From contig OV050030.1 of NCBI GenBank assembly GCA_920105625.2, positions 216,860,325 to 216,924,324 of the forward strand: a DNA stretch of 64,000 nt. Direction: 5' to 3'. The notes under the pieces were generated by a model. It saw only the letters and a program-made list of their open reading frames with translations, was not told the DNA's origin and ran no database searches. The stretch is from Clusia tigrina (Eukaryota; Arthropoda; Insecta; Diptera; Clusiidae). Below, piece after piece: positions 52,683 through 63,600 of the stretch. Each line of letters begins with the position of its first letter. Positions within the stretch are counted from its first letter, which is position 1. The position numbers were made by a program, and so were the translations under genes.

Positions 52683-53878
52683 TTCTTAGTCGTGAGGGTC
52701 ACTAATAAGTTCATCATTGTTGTGATTTGTTGCATGACTTGCCGGAGTAGCATTATCATTTCTCGCATTTCGTTCGGAGCTTGGGTTTCTGCAGGAACAG
52801 TATTAATTGGTAGGGCCGTTGTGTTTTCATTAGTTGCTTGTGTTGAGTGTTTCAGTGCCTGAGCGTATGAAAGTACATTTTGAGTTTGTTTTGATGTACT
52901 GGGATTTACCAGAACTTCCTGTTGTTGAGTAGGATTCATGGGTAAATTGTCGTTTTTCCTTAATTGTGGGTATTTCATTTTCTGAAAATTTTTATAGACT
53001 ACACAACCTTTGTAATTTGCTGGGTGATTACCTTCACACAAGGCGCATTTGACTTCATCTGATCTGCTTTTACGTACACAATCTGAAGACGTGTGGCTTC
53101 CGGCGCATTTAATGCACATTGGTTTCCTGCGACAGTACGTTTTTGTATGCCCATACTGCTGACAGTTAGCGCATTGGGGAATATCGCGAGTCGGTCGGGG
53201 GGGCTCAAAAACAATTTTTGTATGAAGCAGGTATTTGACTTCATAAATTTCTTTATTGTTTGAGTTTGTTTGAAATTCAATGATAAACATTTGCAGAGGC
53301 TTTTTTGTGTTTCTTCGCTTTATGTTCCAAATATTCGTGACAGAGTGACCGAGGTTTTGCAGGGCTTGGGTTATTTCATCTGTGCCTATAGATGGGTGCA
53401 TATTTTTCAGTACTACTTTGAAGCCTCTTTCTTGTTTTGGCTTATAGGTGAAAAATTCGGTGTTTTTTATCTCAAGCTGGTTGACTATTGTCTTGTAGGC
53501 TTCTGGAGAAAATGCCTGGATTTTAACTTGCTCATTGTTTATGAGCTTTAATTCGTATGAATTTGGAGCAGCTTCAGACAATAGTTTCATTAGAGGAGCT
53601 ATATTGGTAACTCTGTCAACAAATATTGGTGGGGGCTTAGACACTTTTTCTTTATGTTCTGTGCTTTTTTGGTCACATTCTTCAACTTCTTCTAGGGACG
53701 AAAATCGATTTTCGGTTCCTTTCGGATCTCCTAGCCAGTATTTTTCAAGTTTAGCTTGTTTTTGAGTGGTCTTTGTCTTACCTGGACTCTCTCTCTGCCT
53801 TTTCTTGTTTAGAACCGTTTTCCAGTCCTCGTCGTGGGAGGGTACACTTACTGTGACTTGGGGAGAGGCAACTGGTTG
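52661..53878 (-). CDS. LINE ORF1: Gag-like nucleic-acid-binding protein, 5' truncated
   Basis: The frame is open without any stop from the element's 5' border (53878) to TAA at 52661-52663, about 405 codons. No ATG opens it near the border, so the real start was lost with the 5' end. The N-terminal part is charged and Lys/Gln/Glu-rich. A PRE_C2HC-like region follows (about FKVVLKNMHPSIGTDEI to FEPPRPTRDIPQC). Then come three zinc knuckles: CANCQQYGHTKTYC (CX2CX4HX4C), CIKCAGSHTSSDC and CALCEGNHPANYKGC. The C-terminal tail is Gln/Asn/Thr-rich. Such proteins bind element RNA and accompany it to chromatin. The body is intact, unlike the surrounding BEL genes. Confidence 0.88.
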   Translation of the reverse strand, partial: QPVASPQVTVSVPSHDEDWKTVLNKKRQRESPGKTKTTQKQAKLEKYWLGDPKGTENRFSSLEEVEECDQKSTEHKEKVSKPPPIFVDRVTNIAPLMKLLSEAAPNSYELKLINNEQVKIQAFSPEAYKTIVNQLEIKNTEFFTYKPKQERGFKVVLKNMHPSIGTDEITQALQNLGHSVTNIWNIKRRNTKKPLQMFIIEFQTNSNNKEIYEVKYLLHTKIVFEPPRPTRDIPQCANCQQYGHTKTYCRRKPMCIKCAGSHTSSDCVRKSRSDEVKCALCEGNHPANYKGCVVYKNFQKMKYPQLRKNDNLPMNPTQQQEVLVNPSTSKQTQNVLSYAQALKHSTQATNENTTALPINTVPAETQAPNEMREMIMLLRQVMQQITTMMNLLVTLTTKNCSSSIP

Positions 53879-53889
53879 CCAACGGACTT
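53879..53889. repeat. LINE target-site duplication, right copy
   Basis: CCAACGGACTT resumes the interrupted BEL sequence after the LINE 5' end at 53878. The BEL reading continues as Pro-Thr-Asp-Leu-Glu. Confidence 0.92.
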
Positions 53890-55262
53890 AGAACAAAAAC
53901 ACAAGGCTCCGATTGTGGCAACCACAACCACCTGCACAGGATATATTCTAGATCATTTACAACGTGAAGCATGGTAACTCATTTAAAGTTCTACAAAGAA
54001 CCATTCGATATGTTCTAAGATTCATTAAAAATCTAAAACTGTCACGAGATAAACGTTCATCGCAGAAATCGTTAACTTCTGAGGAGTTGGACGCATCAGT
54101 AACGATCATAGTAAGAACCATACAAGCCTCTGAGTTCGAGCATGAAATCAAAGAATTAAGAAAACACAATGGAATCGACAGAACCAGCCCACTCAGCAGC
54201 TTATCCCCTTTCATAGACGACAATGGCGTTCTACGAGTTGGTGGGCGATTAGCTGCATCAACTTTATCATATGATGCTAAACATACTTAATTATAATTGC
54301 CATGATACATGAGAGTAATTTGCATGGTGGTCCACAGACCCTGTTAGCAGCATCTAGGCAGCGATTTTGGGTCATAAAAGGAAAGACAATGGCACGAAAC
54401 ATTGTGCAAAAATGCATTCGCTGGACCAGAGCCAGCTATACAAGCAAGTGATAGGAAACCTGCCTTCAACCAGAGTCACTCAAGCACGACCATTCGTCAA
54501 CGCCGGTGTCGATTATTGTGGACCCTTCTGGGTACACTACAAAATCCGTGGAAAAAAACCACATAATATTTACATCGCCGTCTTCTGCTGTTTCGCCACA
54601 AAGGCAGTTCATTTAGAGGTAGTCAACGATTTAACTACCGAAGCCTTCATTGGATCACTAAAACGTTTTACGTCTCGTCGCGGTCGATGTGATACCATAT
54701 ACTCGGACAATGCAACCAATTTTGTCGGAGCTAAAAATAAACTAGAAGATCTAAACGACTCCATTTTTGCCAACGACTCTCGGGAGAAAATCATTAAAAC
54801 TTGCAGTGATCGCGGAATAAATTTCAAATTCATACGCCCTAGAGCTCCACACTTTGGCGGCTTATGGGAGGCTGCGGTCAAATCAGCGAAACATCTATTG
54901 CTTCGGAGCGTTTCAACAGCCCCGCTCACGTATGAAGAGCTTGAAACCGTTGTCATCGAAATAGAAGCAATCCTTAACTCTCGACCGTTAACTAAAATAT
55001 AAACAGATCCAAACGATTTAACAGCATTAACACCGGGACATTTTCTTTTTGGAGAACCATTGACTGCACAAATATAGAGAAACACGCCAAGTTTCAAGAT
55101 TTCCATACCAACAAGATGGAAATTGTTGACAAAACTCAAGCATGAATTCTGGGATCGTTGGTCCCGTGAATACCTCAATCAACTACAGCAAAAACATAAG
55201 TGGAAGGACCAATCACAGAATATCCGGAAAGGACAAATGGTTATTATCAAGGAAGATAATGT
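53890..55262 (+). pseudogene. pol: BEL integrase remnant and start of the DUF5641-like region
   Basis: This is the part that inserts cDNA into the host genome. After the LINE, the linker FKVLQRTIRYVLRFIKNLKL leads to SPLSSLSPFIDDNGVLRVGGRL, then the zinc-binding domain (HESNLHGGPQTLLAASRQRF, with CIRW where the last Cys should be: Trp at 54422-54424). The DDE core has Asp in GVDYCGPF (54511-54513), Asp in TIYSDNATNF (54706-54708) and Glu in GGLWEAAVKSAK (54868-54870). The DUF5641-like part follows (KLKHEFWDRWSREYL). Frames shift near 53945, 54288 and 54440, and stops lie at 55000 and 55075. The catalytic triad survives, but the zinc site and the frame do not. Confidence 0.9.
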
Positions 55263-55318
55263 ATTCTTCCAAGTGGCCATTGTAAGGTGGGCACCTTACA
55301 ATGGCCACTTGGAAGAAT
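55263..55318. repeat. Perfect 27-bp inverted repeat with 2-bp spacer
   Basis: The left arm 55263-55289 begins ATTCTTCCAAGTGGCC and the right arm 55292-55318 ends GGCCACTTGGAAGAAT. They are exact reverse complements across 27 bases around GG (55290-55291). The right arm lies in the conserved LQWPLGRI coding segment, read from 55296. The left arm has no counterpart in the protein family, so it is probably the inserted copy. The reading phase changes across it. Confidence 0.95.
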
Positions 55319-55430
55319 AAAACGAGTCTACAAGGGAAATGACGGAATGGTGCGAGTGGTAGACGTAAAAACATCAACAGGTGTGTGGAAACGTCCGATT
55401 CACAGACTTGCACCACTGTTTAGTGAGAAA
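55287..55430 (+). pseudogene. BEL DUF5641-like segment, second part
   Basis: Downstream of the inverted repeat the family signature LQWPLGRIKRVYKGNDGMVR and VKTSTGVWKRPIHRLAPL is read in a phase different from the integrase part. This short beta-rich domain follows the integrase core in Pao/BEL polyproteins and may contact DNA. It runs on in frame into the env segment, so the original element probably made one Gag-Pol-Env polyprotein. Confidence 0.85.
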
Positions 55431-56880
55431 GTTTCTGAATGCCCAGACATAAATCGAGATTCATCACAATATGCGCAGCCTGAGCAACAACAGTTATCAT
55501 TAACATCTGAGGATAATTTAAATGACATACCCAGAAAGCGACGGAAACCAACTAACAATACCATTCTCGTAACATTCCTTCTATCCCTACTGTTACTTCC
55601 TGCAGTACTGGGCAATACTATTCAGGTTCAAAATTTTGGTACAAATCCTGGAATATACTTTGAAGGAATTGGCATAACAACGATTGTCACAGCAGAATGG
55701 AAATTGGTGGTCTACTACGACTTGAATCCATTCTGGGAAGAAATGAAAATATTCTCGTCTGGGGTAGCGACCCTTCAACGTCTGTGCTCAAGACTACAAC
55801 AAGATACTGCCTGCGACGTCCTGATTAAGAATTTTGACGACACAACAAAGGAGCTTACTCAAGACAGGGTCTGCTTTCGACTAGTCGTCCAAGGAGAGCA
55901 GCCCTCAATATCGTTGGAAATGTCGCTCGTACCTTGTTCGGTGTTCTGGACTCTGCGGAACAGATGTCGGAAATAATCAACAACGTTAAGACAGACGAAG
56001 CTCACACTATAAAGCTTTTTAAAAACCAAACCTCTATCATTGATTCCACCATAAATGTCATTAAACACAATGCGCTTACAACAAAATCAAATATCGTAGA
56101 TCTGCAGCAGAAGATGAACTTTATGATAAAACAAATGGAAATTGAAGGAGAACAAATCAAATTCTCCCAACACTTTGCACCACTTTCAAACCAATTAACA
56201 CTGATGGCAATCAATTAACAGTGGGTACAGGCAGAAGTAATAAGTGTACTCACTGACACCCATCATGGAAAAATCAGTCCGTTACTAATCACGCCTCAAC
56301 AACTGAAGAATGAAATCAACATTATTAAGGCCCATCTTCCTCCATCACGACTTCTGCCCATAGAACAAGATAATTTGGTGAAGTTCTACAAAATCATGAA
56401 AGCGGAGGGAGCAATAACCAAGAGTGAGGTCATCTTAGAAATTAAGCTGCCATTAATCGATCAACAATCCTTTGATGTTTTTAATCTCATCCCAATTCCT
56501 ATGGTCAAAAACAAAACTATGATCACTATTGCAACCGATGAACAGTTCTTAGCAGTAACTGCTCATCGAGATGAGTACATTCCACTGAGTGCAACCGATC
56601 TGAGAGCATGTTTTAAATCTAAGGAAGACACCTACATCTGCGATAACAAGAAACCCATATTTGGAAAGGAATCAGCCATGCATTCCTGCGAAATTCACAT
56701 GTTCAACGACAAGAAAACTACGCAATGCAGACTGGCACAACTTCAAGGAATCCTGGCATGGATACAAATGCATCACAGAAATCAATGGATATTTTCAACT
56801 ACGTCAGACTATGAAATATCAGCAGTCTGTGACACAAATCTGACGCAATTAATACTATCAGGATCCGGCATATTAATAAT
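55431..56880 (+). pseudogene. env: env-like fusion glycoprotein remnant, C-terminally truncated
   Basis: The frame passes from the DUF5641-like domain through a Gln/Ser-rich linker and a basic patch (RKRRK, near 55535) into a hydrophobic signal-peptide-like segment (55563-55613, Leu-rich). A Cys-bearing ectodomain region follows. Near 55895 the frame shifts. The next frame holds a basic pair, a small hydrophobic stretch and LFGVLDSAEQ (about 55930), followed by a long polar helix with hydrophobic heptads, which resembles the fusion subunit of baculovirus F-like envelope proteins of insect retroelements. Another stop is at 56216. A Cys-containing segment follows to about 56880. The membrane anchor and the tail are missing, replaced by satellite. 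The family match is by pattern and moderately sure; it cannot yield an envelope protein. Confidence 0.75.
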
Positions 56881-56912
56881 AAAATGCTTGTAACTTTTGT
56901 TACTTTTTACTG
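56871..56912 (+). other. BEL/satellite 3' breakpoint
   Basis: BEL coding sequence ends about 56880 (TATTAATAAT), and satellite starts with AAATGCTTGTAAC at 56882. The first monomer shows an extra 9 bp: GTAACTTTTG is followed by TTACTTTTTACTGG where a single CTTTTTACTGG is usual. This local duplication at the joint looks like an end-joining scar. Confidence 0.75.
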
Positions 56913-57644
56913 GAGCGTCATAAAATCTTGAAATTTTGTGACAATAAAGTACTCGAGCCTCTTATCAATTTAAGCTATCGCTCATAGCAATGCTACCCTT
57001 GACTCCAAAATTAAACAATGATACAACTTCAAAAGGCCATAACTTCTATACGGTGCGTCCTATACCTATCTAAGTTTGCAACATTCAAATGCTTGTAGCT
57101 TTTTACTGGAGCGTCATAAAACCTTGAAATTTTGTGACAATAAAGTACTCGTGACTTTTATCAATTTAAGCTATCGCTCATAGCTATGATTCCCATCAGT
57201 CCCAAATAAAATACTGATAAAACTTCAAATAGCCCTAGCTTCTATACGGTGCGTCCTATGCTTGTCAAAGTTTGCAACAATCAAATGCTTGTAACTTTTT
57301 ACTGGAGCGTCATAAAATCTTTAAATTTTGTGACAATAAAGTACTCGAGCCTCTTATCAATTTAAGCTGTCGCTCATAGCTATGCTACCCTTGAGTCCCA
57401 ACTCAAACACTGCTAAAACTTCAAATGGCACTAACCTCTATATGGTGCGTCTTACACCTATTAAAATTGGCAACAATCAAATGCTTGTAACTTTTTACTG
57501 CAGCGTCATAAAACCTTGAAATTGTGTGACAATAAAGTACTCGAGCCTGTTATCAATTTAAGCCATCGCTCATAGCTATGCTACCCTTGAGTCCCAAATA
57601 AAATACTGATAAACTTCAAATGGCCCTAACTTCTAAACGGTGCA

Positions 57645-57680
57645 TCCTACACATATCAAACTTCAGTCATAAAATCTTGA
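57645..57680 (+). other. Satellite monomer with about 40-bp deletion in the right block
   Basis: CACATATCAAACTTCAGTCATAAAATC lacks the CAACAATC-ATGCTTG-ACTGGAG portion. Neighbouring monomers are complete. Confidence 0.78.
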
Positions 57681-57763
57681 AATTTTGTGACAATAAAGTA
57701 CTCGAGCCTCTTGTAAATTTAAGCTATCGCTCATAGCTATGCTAAACTTGAGTCCCAAATCAA

Positions 57764-60540
57764 CCACTGCTAAAACTTCAAATGGCCCTAACTTCTATAC
57801 GGTGCTTCCTACTCCTATCAAAGTTTGCAACAATCAAATGCTTGTAACTTTTTACTGGAGCGTATTAAAATCTTGAAATTTTGTGACAAAAAGTACTCGA
57901 GCGTCTTGTCAATTTTAGCTATCACTCATAGCTATGCTACCCTTGAGTCCCAATTCAAACACTGATAAAACTTCAAATGGCCCTAACTTCAATATGGTGC
58001 GTCCTACACCTATCAAACTTTGCAACAATCAAATGCTTCTAACTTTTTACTGGAGCGTCATAAAACCTTTAAAATTGATGACAACAAAGTACTCGATCCT
58101 CTTATGAATTTAAGCTATCGCTCATAGCTATGCTATCCTTGAGTCCCAAATCAAACACTGATAAACTTCAAATGGCCCTAACTTCTGTACGGTGCGTCCT
58201 ACACCTATCAAACTTTGCAACAATCAAATGCTTGTAACTTTTTACTGGAATGTCATAAAACCTTGAAATTTTCTGACAATAAATTACTCGAGCCTCTCGT
58301 CAATTTAAGCTACCGCTTATAGCTATGCTACCCTTGAGTCCCAAATCAAACACTGATAAACTTCAAATGGCCCTAACTTCTATACGGTGCGTCCTACACC
58401 TATCAAAGTTTGCAACATTCAAATGCTTGTAGCTTTTTACTGGAGCGTCATAAAACCTTGAAATTTTGTGACAATAAAGTACTCGTGACTTTTAAACATT
58501 TAAGCTATCGCTGATAGCTATGATACCCATCAGTCCCAAACAAAATACTGATAAAACTTCAACTGGCCCTAGCTTCTATACGGTGCGTCCTATGATTGTC
58601 AAAGTTTGCAACAATCAAATGCTTGTAACTTTTTACTGGAGCGTCATAAAATCTTTAAATTGTGTGACAATAAAGTACTCGAGCCTCTTATCAATTTAAG
58701 CTATCGCTCATAGCTATGCCACCCTTGAGTCCCAAATCAACCACTGCTAAAACTTCAAATGGCCCTAACTTCTATACGGTGCGTCCTACTCCTATCAAAG
58801 TTTGTAACAATCAAATGCTTGTAACTTTTTACTGGAGCGTATTAAAATCTTGAAATTTTGTGACAAAAAGTACTCGAGCGTCTTGTCAATTTTAGCTATC
58901 ACTCATAGCTATGCTACCCTTGAGTCCCAATTCAAACACTGATAAAACTTCAAATGGCCCTAACTTCAATATGGTGCGTCCTACACCTATCAAACTTTGC
59001 AACAATCAAATGCTTCTAACTTTTTACTGGAGCGTCATAAAACCTTTAAAATTGATGACAACAAAGTACTCGATCCTCTTATGAATTTAAGCTATCGCTC
59101 ATAGCTATGCTATCCTTGAGTCCCAAATCAAACACTGATAAACTTCAAATGGCCCTAACTTCTATACGGTGCGTCCTATACCTATCAAAGTTTGCAACAA
59201 TCAACTGCTTGTAACTTTTTACTGGAGCGTCATAGAATCTTGAAATTTTCTGACAATAAATTACTCGAGCCTCTCGTCAATTTAAGCTATCGCTCATAGC
59301 TATGCTACCCTTGAGTCCCAAATCAACCACTGCTAAAACTTCAAATGGCCCTAACTTCTATACGGTGCGTCCTACTCCTATCAAAGTTTGTAACAATCAA
59401 ATGCTTGTAACTTTTTACTGGAGCGTATTAAAATCTTGAAATTTTGTGACAAAAAGTACTCGAGCGTCTTGTCAATTTTAGCTATCACTCATAGCTATGC
59501 TACCCTTGAGTCCCAATTCAAACACTGATAAAACTTCAAATGGCCCTAACTTCAATATGGTGCGTCCTACACCTATCAAACTTTGCAACAATCAAATGCT
59601 TCTAACTTTTTACTGGAGCGTCATAAAACCTTTAAAATTGATGACAACAAAGTACTCGATCCTCTTATGAATTTAAGCTATCGCTCATAGCTATGCTATC
59701 CTTGAGTCCCAAATCAAACACTGATAAACTTCAAATGGCCCTAACTTCTATACGGTGCGTCCTATACCTATCAAAGTTTGCAACAATCAACTGCTTGTAA
59801 CTTTTTACTGGAGCGTCATAGAATCTTGAAATTTTCTGACAATAAATTACTCGAGCCTCTCGTCAATTTAAGCTATCGCTCATAGCTATGCTACCCTTGA
59901 GTCCCAAATCAACCACTGCTAAAACTTCAAATGGCCCTAACTTCTATACGGTGCGTCCTATACCTATCAAAGTTTGCAACAATCAACTGCTTGTAACTTT
60001 TTACTGGAGCGTCATAGAATCTTGAAATTTTCTGACAATAAATTACTCGAGCCTCTCGTCAATTTAAGCTATCGCTCATAGCTATGCTACCCTTGAGTCC
60101 CAAATCAACCACTGCTAAAACTTCAAATGGCCCTAACTTCTATACGGTGCGTCCTACTCCTATCAAAGTTTGTAACAATCAAATGCTTGTAACTTTTTAC
60201 TGGAGCGTATTAAAATCTTGAAATTTTGTGACAAAAAGTACTCGAGCGTCTTGTCAATTTTAGCTATCACTCATAGCTATGCTACCCTTGAGTCCCAATT
60301 CAAACACTGATAAAACTTCAAATGGCCCTAACTTCAATATGGTGCGTCCTACACCTATCAAACTTTGCAACAATCAAATGCTTCTAACTTTTTACTGGAG
60401 CGTCATAAAACCTTTAAAATTGATGACAACAAAGTACTCGATCCTCTTATGAATTTAAGCTATCGCTCATAGCTATGCTATCCTTGAGTCCCAAATCAAA
60501 CACTGATAAACTTCAAATGGCCCTAACTTCTATACGGTGC
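57764..60540. repeat. Satellite HOR: 3-monomer unit repeated, periods 586 and 782 bp
   Basis: Three-monomer units start with CCACTGCTAAAACTTC and carry GTCCTACTCC, GACAAAAAGTACTCGAGCG, CTTCAATATGGTGCG and AAAATTGATGACAAC. They lie at about 58741-59326 and 59327-59912 (period 586). A copy at 60109-60540 is shifted by 782 because one extra monomer (about 59913-60108) is inserted. An earlier partial copy starts at about 57764. This is the simplest HOR in the window. Confidence 0.88.
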
Positions 60541-60671
60541 GTCCTACACCTATCAAACTTTGCAACAATCAAATGCTTGTAACTTTTTACTGGAGTGTCA
60601 TAAAACCTTGAAATTTTCTGACAATAAATTACTCGAGCCTCTCGTCAATTTAAGCTACCGCTCATAGCTAT

Positions 60672-63600
60672 GCCACCCTTGAGTCCCAAATCAAACACTG
60701 ATAAACTTCAAATGGCCCTAACTTCTATACGGTGCGTCCTACACCTATCAAACTTTGCAACAATCAAATGCTTGTAACTTTTTACTGGAGTGTCATAAAA
60801 CCTTGAAATTTTGTGACAATAAATTACTCGAGCCTCTCGTCAAATTAAGCTATCGCTCATAGCTATGCCACCCTTGAGTCCCAAATCAAGAACTGATAAA
60901 CTTCAAATGGCCCTAACTTCTATACGGTACGTCCTACACCTATCAAAGTTTCCAACAATCAAAAGCTTGTAACTTTTTACTAGAGCGTCATAAAACCTTG
61001 AAATTTTGTGACAATAAAGTACTCGAGCCTCTTGTCAATTTTAGCTATCACTCATAGCTATGCTACCCTTGAGTCCCAAATCAAACACTGATAAAACTTC
61101 AAATTGCCCTAACTTCAATACGGTGCGTCCTACACCTATCAAACTTTGCAACAATCAAATGCTTGTAACTTTTTACTGCAGCGTCATAAAACATTGAAAT
61201 TTTGTGACAATAAAATACTTGAGCCTCTTGTGAATTTAAGCTATCGCTAATAGCCTGCTACCCTTGAGTCCCAAATCAACCACTGATGAAACTTCAAAGG
61301 GCCCTAGCTTCTATACGGTGCGTCCTATATCTATCAAAGTTTGCAACAGTAAAATGCTTGTAACTCTTTACTGGAGCGTCATATGATCTTTAAATTTTGT
61401 GACAATAAAGTACTCGAGCTTCTTATCAATTTAAGACATCGCTCATAGCTATGCTACCCTTGAGCCCCAAATCAAACATTGCTAAAACTTTAAATAGCAC
61501 TAACTTCTATATGGAGCGTCCTGCACCTATCAAAGTTTGCAACAATCAAATCCTTGTAACATTGTACTGCAGCGTCATAAAACCTTTAAATTTTGTGACA
61601 ATAAAGTACTTGAGCCTCTTATCAATTTAAGCAATTGATCATAGCTATGCTACCTTTGACTTAAAAAATAAACACTGATAAATCTTCAAATGGTCCTAAC
61701 TTCTATATGGTACGTCCTATACCTATCAAAGTTTGCAACAATCAAATGCTTGTAACTCTTTACTGCAGCGTCATAAAACCTTGAAATTTTGTGTCAATAA
61801 AGTACTTGAGCCTCTTATCAATTTAAGCTATCGCTCATAGCATGCCACCCTTAAGTCCCAAATCAAACACTGCTAAAACTTCAAATGGCCATAACTTCTA
61901 TACGGTGCGGCCTACACCTATCAACGTTTGCAACAATCAAATGCTTGCAACTTTTTACTGGAGCCTAATAAAACCTTGAAATTGTGTGACAATAAAGTAC
62001 TCGAGCCTGTTATCAATTTAAGCCATCGCTCATAGCTATGCTACCCTTGAGTCCCAAATCAACCACTGATGTAACTTCAAATGGCCCTAACTTCTATACG
62101 GTGCGTCCTATATCTATCAAAGTTTGCAACAGTAAAATGCTTGTAACTCTTTACTGGAGCGTCATAAAATCTTGAAATTTTGTGACAATAAAGTACTCGA
62201 GCCTCTTGTCAATTTAAGCTATCACTCATAGCTATGCTTCCCTTGAGTCCCAAAGAAAACACTGATAAAACTTCAAATTGCCCTAACTTCTATACGGAGC
62301 GTCCTACACCTATCAAACTTATCAACATTCAAATGCTTGTAACTTCTTACTGGAGAATAATAAAATCTTGAAAGTTTGTGACAATAAAGTGCTCGAGCCT
62401 CTTGTAAATTTAAGCAATCGCTCATAGCTATGCTACCCTTTAGTCCCAAATCAACCACTGCTAAAACTTCAAATGGCCCTTACTTCTATACGGTGCGTCC
62501 TATACCTATCAAAGTTTGCAACAATCAAATGCTTGTAACTTTTTACTGGAGCGTCATAAAACCTTGAAATTTTGTGACAATAAAGTACTCGAGCCTCTTG
62601 TCAATTTTAGCTATCACTCATAGCTATGCTACCCTTGAGTCCCAAATCAAACACTGATAAACTTCAAATGGCCCTAACTTCTATACGGTGCGTCCTACAC
62701 CTATCAAACTTTGCAACAATCAAATGCTTGTAACTTTTTACTGGAGTGTCATAAAACCTTGAAATTTTGTGACAATAAATTACTCGAGCCTCTCGTCAAA
62801 TTAAGCTATCGCTCATAGCTATGCCACCCTTGAGTCCCAAATCAAGAACTGATAAACTTCAAATGGCCCTAACTTCTATACGGTACGTCCTACACCTATC
62901 AAAGTTTCCAACAATCAAAAGCTTGTAACTTTTTACTAGAGCGTCATAAAACCTTGAAATTTTGTGACAATAAAGTACTCGAGCCTCTTGTCAATTTTAG
63001 CTATCACTCATAGCTATGCTACCCTTGAGTCCCAAATCAAACACTGATAAAACTTCAAATTGCCCTAACTTCAATACGGTGCGTCCTACACCTATCAAAC
63101 TTTGCAACAATCAAATGCTTGTAACTTTTTACTGCAGCGTCATAAAACATTGAAATTTTGTGACAATAAAATACTTGAGCCTCTTGTGAATTTAAGCTAT
63201 CGCTAATAGCCTGCTACCCTTGAGTCCCAAATCAACCACTGATGAAACTTCAAAGGGCCCTAGCTTCTATACGGTGCGTCCTATATCTATCAAAGTTTGC
63301 AACAGTAAAATGCTTGTAACTCTTTACTGGAGCGTCATATGATCTTTAAATTTTGTGACAATAAAGTACTCGAGCTTCTTATCAATTTAAGACATCGCTC
63401 ATAGCTATGCTACCCTTGAGCCCCAAATCAAACATTGCTAAAACTTTAAATAGCACTAACTTCTATATGGAGCGTCCTACACCTATCAAAGTTTGCAACA
63501 ATCAAATCCTTGTAACATTGTACTGCAGCGTCATAAAACCTTTAAATTTTGTGACAATAAAGTACTTGAGCCTCTTATCAATTTAAGCAATTGATCATAG

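Larger units (their letters stand above)
49869..53878 (-). mobile_element. Jockey-like non-LTR retrotransposon, 5' truncated, nested in BEL
   Basis: A LINE of about 4.0 kb was inserted antisense into the BEL pol region. It is bounded by the 11-bp direct repeat CCAACGGACTT (49858-49868 and 53879-53889). Its 3' end is a 23-base T-run on the + strand, that is, a poly(A) tail. It carries ORF1 with CCHC knuckles and ORF2 with an APE-type endonuclease followed by RT, and no RNase H domain is seen, which fits the Jockey superfamily. ORF1 is open right up to the 5' border without an ATG, so the copy is 5' truncated, as is common for target-primed reverse transcription. It has far fewer lesions than the host BEL element. 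Confidence 0.94.
45410..56880 (+). mobile_element. Degenerate Pao/BEL LTR retroelement (roo-like, with env), 3' truncated
   Basis: The element starts with TG at 45410 inside a satellite monomer and carries, in order, a 5' LTR, gag, protease, reverse transcriptase, RNase H, integrase, a DUF5641-like segment and an env segment. This domain order with DUF1759 and DUF1758 relatives and a fused env is typical of Pao/BEL elements of the roo type. Without the nested LINE about 7.45 kb remains. The reading frame is broken by at least nine in-frame stops and about ten frameshifts. Coding sequence ends abruptly near 56880 against satellite; no second LTR, polypurine tract or target-site duplication is present. 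The element is a dead copy, although the catalytic residues of RT, RNase H and integrase are still readable. Confidence 0.93.

Noticed and set aside
54609..55178. Long - strand open frame opposite integrase
   Set aside because: It lies antisense to the DDE core, which explains the sequence completely.
55431..56880. Active endogenous virus with a working envelope
   Set aside because: The env segment has a frameshift and a stop, and lacks its C-terminal anchor; the element lacks a 3' LTR.
56881..57300. Possible 3' LTR after env
   Set aside because: I looked for TGTTCAGT, TATAAATA and the LTR AATAAAG context; only satellite follows.
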